DNA of 20,754 nucleotides, taken from assembly GCA_002343455.1 (NCBI GenBank), contig DDSR01000204.1, positions 1 through 20,754 of the forward strand, in the 5' to 3' direction. Shown here in pieces: positions 7,422 through 15,500 of the stretch. Each line of letters starts with the position of its first letter. The stretch's first letter is position 1. The position numbers were made by a program, and so were the translations under genes. Below the pieces are notes generated by a model. It was not told where the DNA came from. It ran no database searches and saw only the letters and a list, made by a program, of their open reading frames with translations. This DNA is from Deltaproteobacteria bacterium UBA2385 (GTDB lineage: Bacteria > Myxococcota_A > UBA796 > UBA2385).

Positions 7422-8074
7422 TGTGGATGCTCCTCTGGGCCTGTGCCCCCTCGCCCGTGCTGCGCGACGTCCCCCTGTTCGCCGGCGGGGCTCCGACGCC
7501 GGAGATCGAGCTTGGCGGTGCCCGCTTCGAGCTCTCTGCGTTGACCTTCGAGGTCGCAGATCTTCGGCTGTACGCGCCCGCCCAAGTCTCCTGGTTTCAA
7601 AACCTGGGAACCGCCCGTGCCCACCCCGGCCACGACAACGCGGGGGATGTGTTGGGGGAGCTGCTGGGGAACTGGGAGCTGGATCTGCTCGCCGATCCGG
7701 CGCTGCTGGGCGAGGCCCAGGTCTACAGCGGCGAGCTGGCGCAGCTCACGTTCACCGCACGAACCGCCCGGCTCGTCGGCCATCGGACCCTGGGCGGGCA
7801 GGTGCTGGGCTTCGACCTCTCCCTCGACCTGGAGGAGGAGGAGATCAGCGGCGTTCCGCTCTCCTTCGAGTTGAGTCCAGAAGGAGCAGTGCCGACGCTA
7901 ACGCTGCTAGGCCACGCACTAGCAATGCTAGAGCTTTCGCTGATCGAGGTCGCAATGGACACCGATGGTGACGGCTCTCTGACCCTGACCGACAGCAGCC
8001 TCGCCAACAGCCTGCCCTACGCCCTGCTCTCAACCCTGAGCTGGTCCGCCAGCGCTCAATCGGAGGAACCATGA
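7421..8074 (+). CDS. Small lipoprotein with HPGH and EF-hand-like motifs, partner of the TonB receptor
   Basis: Protein of 217 residues that I cannot assign to a named family. The N-terminus MWMLLWACAP looks like a very short lipoprotein signal with Cys8 as the lipidated residue; the second ATG at 7427 would also keep it. Visible features: 'AHPGHDNAGDVLGELLG' with a His pair (68 and 71), followed by beta-rich sequence and an EF-hand-like loop 'DTDGDGSLTLTD' (180-191) with acidic residues at loop positions 1, 3, 5 and 12. The gene overlaps the receptor's stop (TGATG) and ends in an ATGA overlap with the next gene, so all three are translationally coupled. A periplasmic or outer-membrane role in receiving the imported ligand is plausible but not shown. 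A resemblance to MbnP-like periplasmic metal-binding partners of TonB receptors is possible but weak. Codons around 7890-7935 are unlike the rest of the gene. Confidence 0.8.
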   Translation: MWMLLWACAPSPVLRDVPLFAGGAPTPEIELGGARFELSALTFEVADLRLYAPAQVSWFQNLGTARAHPGHDNAGDVLGELLGNWELDLLADPALLGEAQVYSGELAQLTFTARTARLVGHRTLGGQVLGFDLSLDLEEEEISGVPLSFELSPEGAVPTLTLLGHALAMLELSLIEVAMDTDGDGSLTLTDSSLANSLPYALLSTLSWSASAQSEEP

Positions 8075-8763
8075 TCCTGCTCACACTCCTGTTTGCCTGC
8101 GGCTCCACCGGCACCTGGGAGCTCCAAACCTGGGGCGAAGAGTTCATCGAGGACGGCATCCCGGCGGAGGCATTCGAGGACGGCTGCAGCGTCACCTTCA
8201 ACCGCTTCGAGGTCGGCTTCACCGAGGCCGAGCTGCTCGACGCCGAGGGAGAGGCGGTGGCGGGAATCGACGCACCGCTGACCTTCGACCTGGTCGAGCC
8301 CGGGCCGCAGCTCCTGGGGAGCTTCGAGGTCCCGGCCGAGCACTACGACACCGTCTGGATGCGCACGAGCGGCCTGCAGCTGACCGGCGAGCTGAGCTGC
8401 GGCGGCGAATCGGTCGCCTACGACTGGGTCTTTGAGGCGGCGGCTGCCTACGCCTGCGAGCCAGAGAACCTGACCATCGCCTCGGGGGGAGCGGCCGGCA
8501 CCCAGCTCACCATCCACGGGGACCACCTCTTCTACGACTCGCTGGACAACCCCGACTCCGTGCTGCGCGCCCAGGCGCTGGTGGACGCCGACGGGGATGG
8601 CGATGGGGCGGTCAGTATGGCGGAGCTGGACGCGGTGGCCATCGCGACGCTTGGGTACGATGTCGGGTCGTTCGGACAGGTGACCAACCTGTGGGATTTC
8701 CTGGAGGCGCAGACGGCGACGCTGGGGCATATCGACGGTGAGGGGCACTGTGCGGTGCGCTGA
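8071..8763 (+). CDS. Lipoprotein with a canonical EF-hand loop, third gene of the nikR-TonB receptor module
   Basis: Protein of 230 residues with a minimal lipoprotein signal (MILLTLLFAC, Cys10). No named family recognised. Visible blocks: 'WGEEFIEDGIPAEAFEDGCSVTFNRFEV', a central beta-rich part, 'TQLTIHGDHLFYDSL' (144-158) with His149 and His152, a canonical EF-hand loop from Asp174 (D174, D176, D178, G179, V181, E185), and 'TLGHIDGEGHC' near the end with His220 and His226. Cysteines at 39, 110, 129 and 227 could form disulfides. The ATG at 8071 has GGAGG 4 nt upstream and overlaps the previous stop (ATGA). The two lipoproteins share general style (short signal, EF-hand-like loop, His motifs) and probably work with the receptor at the cell surface or in the periplasm. 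Its stop abuts the stop of the convergent esterase gene with no spacer. Confidence 0.82.
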   Translation: MILLTLLFACGSTGTWELQTWGEEFIEDGIPAEAFEDGCSVTFNRFEVGFTEAELLDAEGEAVAGIDAPLTFDLVEPGPQLLGSFEVPAEHYDTVWMRTSGLQLTGELSCGGESVAYDWVFEAAAAYACEPENLTIASGGAAGTQLTIHGDHLFYDSLDNPDSVLRAQALVDADGDGDGAVSMAELDAVAIATLGYDVGSFGQVTNLWDFLEAQTATLGHIDGEGHCAVR

Positions 8764-9759
8764 CTACAGCTCCTGCGCCCCGAGGAAGTCCCAGATCAGC
8801 TCGTTGCCCCAGTCCCGGGGCACCGGGCCGATGGTCTTCTCCTTCAGGTAGGCGTAACCATCCGGCCAGGCGTGGCCGCCGCCTTCGACGCGCAGGTGCT
8901 CCAGCGGGGCCTCGCAGCCGGTCCAGGTGATGCGGACGGTGGTGGTGCCGTCCTGGGCGGTGTCCGGCAGGGCCTCCTCGACCGTGCCGCCGTCGCAGCC
9001 CAGCAGGGCGGCCCACTCGTCCATGGTGCGATCGACGCCGACGTGGGGCAGGTCCCCGCCGCCGACCGGGCAGTCGGGCGAGCCCTGCTCGTAGGACCAG
9101 CAGGGGTCGGCGGTGCCGTGCACGTGCAGGACGGGCACGGGGCGCTCGGGCGCGCAGGTGCCGGTGGTGGTGAACTGGTTGGCCCCGCCCACCGCGGCGA
9201 TGGCCGTGATGCGGTCGGAGAGCTCGCAGGCGAGGCGGTGGCTCATGGCCCCGCCGTTGGAGAGGCCGGTGGCGTAGATCCGGGAGGTGTCGATCGCGGC
9301 GCGGCCCTCGACGTCGTCGAGCAGGTCCTGGATGTAGCCGACGTCGTCGATGCCGCGCTCGCAGGCCTTGCCTGAGGCGCAGCGCCACTCATCGTCGCCG
9401 CCGCCGGCGTTCCAGGTGCGCAGCTCGGGCAGCAGGCCGAAGCCGGTCCCGTTGGGGAAGAGCACCGCGTAGCCGTTGTCTTGGGCGTGCTTGTGCAGGC
9501 AGCTCTCGTCCTCGACCTCGCCCTCGCTGCAGGTCGTGCGCTCGGCCGCCTGCTTGTTGCCACCTCCGCCGTGCAGGGCCAGGACCAGGGGCACCGGGGT
9601 CTCGCCGTCGTAGTCGGGCGGCAGGACCAGGTCGTAGGCGCGGTCCTCCCAGCCGGGCACCTCGCACTCGGCGATGCCGGGGCCGGTGAAGCGCTCCTGG
9701 CAGGGGCCGGCGTCGAGGAAGGGGCGGCTGCAGGCGAGGAGGAGGAGGAGGGGGATCAT
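8764..9759 (-). CDS. Secreted esterase lipoprotein, PHB depolymerase/feruloyl esterase (LpqC) type
   Basis: Alpha/beta-hydrolase of 331 residues. The N-terminus MIPLLLLLAC is a lipoprotein signal with Cys10 lipidated, placing it in the periplasm or outer membrane. The catalytic triad is visible: nucleophile Ser167 in GLSNGG, Asp218 in HGTADPC and His296 in GGGHAWP; the oxyanion region is 'LALHGGGGN' (60-68). Many Cys residues suggest disulfides. The pattern fits the esterase_phd family, which includes extracellular polyhydroxyalkanoate depolymerases, feruloyl esterases and acetylxylan esterases; the ester cleaved cannot be named. No separate substrate-binding domain is present. The ATG at 9759 has GGAG about 5 nt upstream. 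It lies 43 bp downstream of the DCC-family gene on the same strand, behind a terminator-like palindrome. Confidence 0.88.
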   Translation of the reverse strand: MIPLLLLLACSRPFLDAGPCQERFTGPGIAECEVPGWEDRAYDLVLPPDYDGETPVPLVLALHGGGGNKQAAERTTCSEGEVEDESCLHKHAQDNGYAVLFPNGTGFGLLPELRTWNAGGGDDEWRCASGKACERGIDDVGYIQDLLDDVEGRAAIDTSRIYATGLSNGGAMSHRLACELSDRITAIAAVGGANQFTTTGTCAPERPVPVLHVHGTADPCWSYEQGSPDCPVGGGDLPHVGVDRTMDEWAALLGCDGGTVEEALPDTAQDGTTTVRITWTGCEAPLEHLRVEGGGHAWPDGYAYLKEKTIGPVPRDWGNELIWDFLGAQEL

Positions 9760-9784
9760 GGGCGCTCCGTGGAGGAGCTTGGCA

Positions 9785-9802
9785 CGAGGGCCGCGGTCCT
9801 CG
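9785..9802 (-). terminator. Palindrome directly after the DCC-family stop codon
   Basis: An 18-bp near-perfect palindrome built from CGAGG / CCTCG arms around a CCGCGG core begins immediately after the TAG of the DCC-family gene. One opposing base pair is mismatched. In the transcript it can form a short GC-rich stem. There is no U-tract, so it is at best a weak or Rho-assisted terminator or a 3'-end stabiliser. Confidence 0.35.
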
Positions 9803-10195
9803 CTACGCCGGAGCGCCGGGCAGGTCGCAGGCCTCGGGGGTGCAGCGGCCGGTCAGGCGCAGGCGGTTCTTGGCGAAGAGGCGGTAGCCGCCGTCGCTGA
9901 GCTGCGAGGCGCCCGGCCAGCGGGTCCAGGCGGTCAGGAAGCCCAGGCCGACGGCCTCGTAGAGGCGGCGGATGACCTCCATCCCCGTCAGGAAGGTGCC
10001 GTCGGGCAGGCTGCCCTGGATCTCGTCCATGAAGTCCGAGAGCTGCCGCCCGTAGACCGAGGGCTCGAATTCGGGGGAGGAGATGTCGGTGAAGAGGATG
10101 CGTTCGCGGCGGTCCGCCCGGCGGAGGAGGGCGATCTCCTTGGCGCAGAGGGGGCAGTCGCCGTCGAAGAAGACTTGAATGGTCCAGGTGGTCAT
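9803..10195 (-). CDS. DCC family thiol-disulfide oxidoreductase (DUF393)
   Basis: Cytosolic protein of 130 residues with a thioredoxin-like fold. The hallmark 'FFDGDCPLC' is at residues 9-17, giving a CxxC redox pair at Cys14 and Cys17 after the DGDC motif that names the family. Further family-typical features are 'ALLRRADRRERILFTDISS', 'FLTGMEVIRRLYEAVGLGFL' and a Trp-containing segment. Two extra cysteines occur near the C-terminus (GRCTPEACDLP), a second pair not generally part of the family core. Physiological partners of DCC proteins are largely unknown. The ATG at 10195 lacks a clear Shine-Dalgarno. The gene follows the alpha-2-macroglobulin pair on the same strand, separated by 40 bp with a stem-loop, so read-through is possible but not certain. 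Confidence 0.9.
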   Translation of the reverse strand: MTTWTIQVFFDGDCPLCAKEIALLRRADRRERILFTDISSPEFEPSVYGRQLSDFMDEIQGSLPDGTFLTGMEVIRRLYEAVGLGFLTAWTRWPGASQLSDGGYRLFAKNRLRLTGRCTPEACDLPGAPA

Positions 10196-10217
10196 GGGGA
10201 GAGGGTATCGGTCTGCG

Positions 10218-10244
10218 GGGGGCGGGCAAGGGCCCTCAGCCCCC
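10218..10244 (-). terminator. GC-rich stem-loop spanning the stop codon of the macroglobulin lipoprotein gene
   Basis: On the - strand transcript, GGGGGC (10244-10239) pairs with GCCCCC (10223-10218), and inside it GGGC (10235-10232) pairs with GCCC (10227-10224) around a 4-nt loop. The only unpaired bulge is the TGA stop codon itself (10238-10236). All ten pairs are G-C. There is no U-tract. It sits between the macroglobulin gene and the DCC-family gene and could attenuate transcription or protect the upstream mRNA. Confidence 0.4.
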
Positions 10245-12551
10245 GACCCGCCACACCGGCGAGGGCGTCGCGAACACCAGGTCCGGCCGAGCGGTCAGCC
10301 GGACCCGCAGCGCGTCCGCGTGCAGGGTCCCCGCCACGGTCGGGATCAACCCCAGCTCGGCGCTCCAGGTGGTGGACTCCTGCGGTGGGATGCTGAAGCG
10401 CAACATCCCGTCCTCGCCCTTCCAGTCCTGGATGGTCCCCGCGGACTGCAAGGCGTCCAGCGCGGGCCCATCGACCTGCACCCCGGCGGGCAGGGCCAGC
10501 TCGACCTGCAGCGCGGTCTGGGCGGGGGCGGCGAGGTCCAGGCCGAGCGCGACCCGGCGGCCGACGGCCATGTCGGTGGGCAGGCGGAGCTCGCTCTGGA
10601 CGCCTTGCCCGGGGGGCGGGGCGGGCCAGGGGACGTGGCTGGTCAGGGAGAGGCTGAAGCCAAGCCCGGGCAGGGCCGGCTCGGCGCGGACGGTCCAGTC
10701 GTGGCTGCCCCGGGCGAGGGCTCCGGGCGCGTCGAGGATCAGCAGCTCGGTGCGGCGGGCGCCGCTGAGGCTGCCGCGCTTGACCTCGACGCCGTCGCGC
10801 TCGAGGACGATCTCGATCTTCTCGGGCAGGGGCTCGCGCAGCAGGGCGGTGACGGCCCGGGTACAGAGCAGGTCGGCCCGGCCCTCGCCCCAGCCGCTGG
10901 AGGGGCGCCACAGCCCCAGCAGGGCGCCGGCGAGGTCGGCGACGAGGGCGGTGGACTCCGGATCGTCGGCCAGGGCCAGGGCGGCCAGGGCGGTGGACTC
11001 GGCGAGAGAGGGGACCCGGCCGTCGCCGCGCTGGACCTGCTCGGGCACGGGCAGGACCCGGCTGCCGTCGGGCTGTTCGACGATCGCCTCGCGCACCCGG
11101 GCGCGCAGGGCCTGGCTCAGCTCGGCGCTGGCGGCGCCGGAGACAAGCACGGCGGCGGCGGTGTAGGGATCCTGGGTCAGGCCCTGGTTGCGCTCGAAGG
11201 CGGCCGAGGCGGAGAGGCGGACCCGGGCCGTTCGTTTGGCGGCGTTTTCGTCCTGGGCGCTGGCGACGGCGGCGACGGCCTCGGCGGTGGCGACGAGCAT
11301 GCGCTGGGCGGTGGTGCCCGCGCCCTGGAAGGTGCCATCGGGGCGCTGCTGGCTGGCGAGCTGATCGGCGAGGCGGATGCTCATGCGCTCCAGCACGGGG
11401 TTGTCGGGATGCGTGGCCACGGCGGGCAGCAGGGTGCTGGCCAGCTCGACGCTGGGGGCGCGGGCGTGGCGGATCACCCGCTGGCTGGCTTGCAGGCCCA
11501 GGGTGCGCAGGGACTCGGTGCGCGCGGGCTCGACGGTCTCGCCCAGGGCGCTGAGCAGGGCGGGGGCGGCGCCGGCCAGCAGCAGGGCGTGGGCGTCGGC
11601 GGCCGCGCTGCCGTCGGAGCTGCCGGCCCTTTCCAGCTCGCGGCGCAGCACGGAGAGCGCCCCGGGGAAGACGACGAGGCGGAGCTGGGCGCTGGCCTCG
11701 TCCATGTCCCGGGGACCGTCCAGGGGGATGGTGCGCGGGCCCGCCAGGGTGCCGCCCTGCACCTGTTCGAGCTTCTGTCCGACGGGCAGGACGGGGATGC
11801 TGCGCTCGATGGCGTCGCTGGTGCCCAGGCGGGCCCGCAGGCTGAGCTCACCCGAACGGTCGATCTGTACGGGGACGCTGACCAGCGCGCTGCCGCCGGC
11901 CGGGATCTGGACAGATCCCGAGCTGCTGGCGTCGGCCGCCCCGCTGATGCGCAGCTCGAAGGCACCCGACCAGTCCGTGTCGGTGGTGTTCACCAGCTGC
12001 ATCGGCAGCAGGACGCGGTCGCCGGCCATCAGGAAAGGGGGGAGGACCGGGTCGACGTAGACCGGCAGGGTGCCCAGGAAGGTGGTCAGATCGCCGGCCT
12101 GGTTTCCCTGCCGGTCGTGGGCCAGGGCCAGGACCCGCCAGGTGGTGAGGCGATCGGGGACGGTCAGGCGTACCTGTGCCTGGCCCTGGTCGTCGGTGAC
12201 GATGCTGGGGGCGAAGAGGAAGGTCTCGGGGAACCAGCTGCGGGTGGCGGGGGCCCCGGCGTCGGCGGGCTCCTCGGGCTTCTGGTCGTCGCTCTCGAAC
12301 CTGCCATCCAGCGACATCTCGGCGGAGTTGCCCATGGCCTTGCTCATGGCGGCGTCCTTGGCCCCGCGTCCGGCTCGCCCCTCGTCCCGAGCCGGCGCCG
12401 AGGCCGCGGGCGGAGGCGCGCCGGGCATGCCGCCTCCGGTGGCGCCGAAGTCGGCTTCGCTCTCTTCCGCGGGGCGCTGCATCATGGGGGCCTCGTCGCT
12501 CGTGGCGCAAGAGGCCAGCAGCAGGACCAGCAGGCTGAGGTTCCGGCTCAT
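10236..12551 (-). CDS. Alpha-2-macroglobulin C-terminal half as a separate lipoprotein, no thioester
   Basis: Protein of 771 residues. The lipobox LASC (12-15) with Cys15 and Ala16 predicts an outer-membrane lipoprotein. Residues 17-104 are a low-complexity Ala/Pro/Glu/Met-rich segment. At 105 the A2M core domain begins with the hallmark 'SWFPETFLFAPSIVTDDQGQ' and 'PDRLTTWRVLALAHD' (MG7-like). A helical alpha-toroid region follows ('LASQQRPDGTFQG'), then a beta-rich C-terminal receptor-like domain. The CxEQ thioester motif of many A2Ms is absent, so covalent trapping by thioester is not expected. In single-chain bacterial A2M (for example E. coli YfhM) this half follows the bait region and the MG1-MG6 half; here that half is the upstream gene, joined by an ATGA overlap. 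AGGAG lies 8 nt before the ATG. It is probably a periplasmic protease-trapping or envelope-protection factor. Confidence 0.85.
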   Translation of the reverse strand: MSRNLSLLVLLLASCATSDEAPMMQRPAEESEADFGATGGGMPGAPPPAASAPARDEGRAGRGAKDAAMSKAMGNSAEMSLDGRFESDDQKPEEPADAGAPATRSWFPETFLFAPSIVTDDQGQAQVRLTVPDRLTTWRVLALAHDRQGNQAGDLTTFLGTLPVYVDPVLPPFLMAGDRVLLPMQLVNTTDTDWSGAFELRISGAADASSSGSVQIPAGGSALVSVPVQIDRSGELSLRARLGTSDAIERSIPVLPVGQKLEQVQGGTLAGPRTIPLDGPRDMDEASAQLRLVVFPGALSVLRRELERAGSSDGSAAADAHALLLAGAAPALLSALGETVEPARTESLRTLGLQASQRVIRHARAPSVELASTLLPAVATHPDNPVLERMSIRLADQLASQQRPDGTFQGAGTTAQRMLVATAEAVAAVASAQDENAAKRTARVRLSASAAFERNQGLTQDPYTAAAVLVSGAASAELSQALRARVREAIVEQPDGSRVLPVPEQVQRGDGRVPSLAESTALAALALADDPESTALVADLAGALLGLWRPSSGWGEGRADLLCTRAVTALLREPLPEKIEIVLERDGVEVKRGSLSGARRTELLILDAPGALARGSHDWTVRAEPALPGLGFSLSLTSHVPWPAPPPGQGVQSELRLPTDMAVGRRVALGLDLAAPAQTALQVELALPAGVQVDGPALDALQSAGTIQDWKGEDGMLRFSIPPQESTTWSAELGLIPTVAGTLHADALRVRLTARPDLVFATPSPVWRVGG

Positions 12552-15500
12552 CGGGGCTTCTCCTCGGAGACCCAGCGGCTCCAGGCTTCGATGTCTTCGG
12601 GCAGGCGGGTGCCGTCGACCACGACGACCCGGGGGTCGGTCAGGGCCAGCAGGTCGTCTGGCAGCCAGTGCAGGCGCAGGGGGCGGCCCCAGGCGTCGTC
12701 GGCCGACTCGCCGCGCTGCTGGCAGGCCGTGCGAGCTTTGTCCCAGAGCTGGGCCATGGTCGTGTTGTCCAGGAGCTGTCCCGCCGGGGCGCTGCGCTCC
12801 CAGGCGCGGACCTGGGTGTGCAGCTCGCCCAGCACCGTGTAGAAGCGGTCGGTCAGGCCCTCGACCGGATCGAAGGTCGAGGTCGTGGAGAGGCTGACCC
12901 CGGTGTCGGTGTCCTCGGGCGCGGGAACGCCGGTGACCCGCAAGACCGTGGCGGCGGCGGCGTTCTCGCCCTGGATGCGGCCCAGCGCCAGGGCCTGGCC
13001 GTCCAGCGAGCCGAAGGCCGGGACGCCGGTCTGGATCGGGTCGCGCAGCGAGGTGAGGGCGTCGGGCCCGGGCAGGGTGGCGATCTGGCCGAGGCTCTCG
13101 TCGACCCCGAACAGACCGACCGAGGCGGGGGCGCCCTTGTCGCCCTGGCGGGTGAGCAGATTGAGCGTCGCGGTCTGGCCGGGGGCGTAGCCAGCCTGGT
13201 CGGCGCGCACCGAGACGCTGAGCTCGCCCTGGGGGCGGACGAAGGCGCGGGCGACGGCCCCGTACCACTCGACGCTGTACCAGCCGTCCAGCTCGGGGGG
13301 CAGCGGGAAGCGGGCGATCCGGGTCTTGGGGTCGAGCTCGGCGACGAGGCGCTTGCCGGCCTGGTGCTGGAGGACCAGCTTCTCGGGCAGCTCGCCTTCG
13401 AAGTCGGGGCCGCGCAGGACCTCGACCGTGACCTCCTGCCCGGCTGTCGGCAGGATCGGGCTGAGGCGCAGCCGAACGGGCGGGACGACCCCGGGGCTGA
13501 CCCGCAGGGTGGTCTGGCCGAGGTCCTCGGAGCCAGACAGGGCCTGGACCCGCAGCTCGTAGCCCAGCATGGTGGTGGCCTGGGGGCGGGAATGGCGGGC
13601 CCGTGGGGTGGGCTCGAGCTCGATGTCGACCAGCCCGATCGCGTCCTGGTTGGCCGGGCGGTTCAGGGAGAGGCGGCTGAGCTTGTCCTCGACGCAGGCG
13701 ACGGCGCTGGGGCTGAGGCCGCTGTGGCTGCGATCGAGCCAGCGGGCCTGGACGGCGGCGCTGCCTTGTCGTACCCGCCACTGCAAGCGCCGGGGCAGGG
13801 AGCCGGCGGCGCTGTCGGAGGGCAGGCAGGCCCGGGCGTCCAGCACCTGGGTCTGCAGCTGGGACTCGATGCCGGGGTCGCCAGGCCAGGCCCGCGCGTC
13901 GAGGCGGAGGGTGGGCAGATCGGGGGAGGAGACCGTCCAGCGGACCCTGTAGAGCCGATCCTCGTCCGCGGGCAGCCGCCTGGTGTTGACGACCCGGGCG
14001 AGGCAGGCGGCGAAGGGGTCGGTGGAGGGGATGGCCTCGATCCGGCCGTCGGCTTCGATACGCAGGACCAGCTCCTGCTGGCCGGAGCCCTGCTCCTGGA
14101 AGCGGGCGCAGGGGGCGAGGTCGGCGGCCCAGCCGTCGATGCTGCGCTGGTCGCTGAGGTCGACGGTCTGGCCGTCCATCAGGTCCTCGACCCGGGCGCT
14201 GCCGATGGCCGGCGGCTGCGGGGGAGGCCGGACCGGGATGGGGGGCACGACGATGTTGACGGCGGGGCCAGGGTCGACCTGCATCGCGGCGACGCCGTCG
14301 ACGTCGGTGCGCACGGTCTGGCCCTTGTCGCCGGGGTCCCAGGCCCGCTTCACCCGCAGATCGACCTCGCGCAGGGGCTGGCCGGAGGCGGTGCTGGCCC
14401 GCAGGTAGAGGCGGTTGTTGAAGCCCTCGACCAGGCCCTCGCCCAGGTCGGTGACGGCCTGGACCTGGATGCGGTCCTGGCTGAAGAGCAGGCTGGCCGA
14501 GCCGGGCACCCGGTCGCCGGCCGGGTCGGTGGCGTCGATGCTGGCGAAGAGGGTGGCTTGCCCGACGAGGTCGGCGGGGACCTGGGGCAGGCTGAGGCTC
14601 CAGGCCCCGCGGCGGTCGGTGGTGGCGGTGGTCGGCAGGCCGGAGCCGTCCTGGGCCAGCCACTCCGAAGGCGGCGGCCAGTCGCCCGAGCTGCCCCAGC
14701 GCAGGCGCAGCTCGGCGCCAGCGACCGGGGCGCCCGAGGCGTAGACCACCCGGCCGCTGAGGCTGGGCTGGTCGCCGATGCTGTAGAAGGCCTGCGAGGC
14801 CTGGGCCTCGACCCGGAAGCGGGGCAGGGTGAAGGGCTCGACCCGGACGGTGGCTTCTCCCAAGGCCGGGCCGCTGCGCCAGCGGACCTGCCAGTCGCCC
14901 GACTCGGCCCAGGCGTCCAGCGGGAAGCTGCCGGAGACGACCCCCCACTCGTCGGCGACGGCCCGCTCTTCCAGCAGCAGCTCGCCTTGTGGATCAAGCA
15001 CCTCCCAGGTGCCCTGGCGCGAGGCCAGGGGCAGGCGATCGCTGGCCCGCAGCATCACGGCCCGCATCTGGATGGTGTTTCCGGGCTCGTACAGCGGGCG
15101 GTCGGTCAGCAGGTGGACCCGGGCCGGGGCGTAGAGGGGGAGGGGAGCGTCGACGCTGGCGGGGCCCAGGCGGGTCTGGACGGTGGCCCGCAGGGTGTAG
15201 TCGCCGTCAGAGAGCGCGGCGGGCAGCATGATCTCGGCCACCCGCCGGTGAGAGTCCTGCCGCTTCCACTTCTTTCGGGGCGGCAGCGGCTGGGAGCTGC
15301 CGTCGGGGGAGAGCAGGACGAGCTCGACGTCGCCGGCCCGAAGGGGGGCCGACCAGCTCCGATCGGCGAGGTCGGGGGTGTACCAGGCGAGGCTGCTGAT
15401 GTTGACCTCGCGCCAGACGTCGCGGCGCAGATCCCAGGCGTCGATCGAGGCGCCCGCGACGGGGCGGCCCGAGGGGCAGGTGTCGACGACGAGGCCCCAG

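Noticed and set aside
10179..12842. 887-codon open frame on the + strand
   Set aside because: Antisense to the macroglobulin lipoprotein gene; same shadow character.
10236..14948. A single 1570-residue protein covering both macroglobulin regions
   Set aside because: The upstream part of this frame is an out-of-frame shadow of the macroglobulin N-terminal gene. The real protein starts at the lipoprotein signal at 12551, which has its own ribosome binding site.
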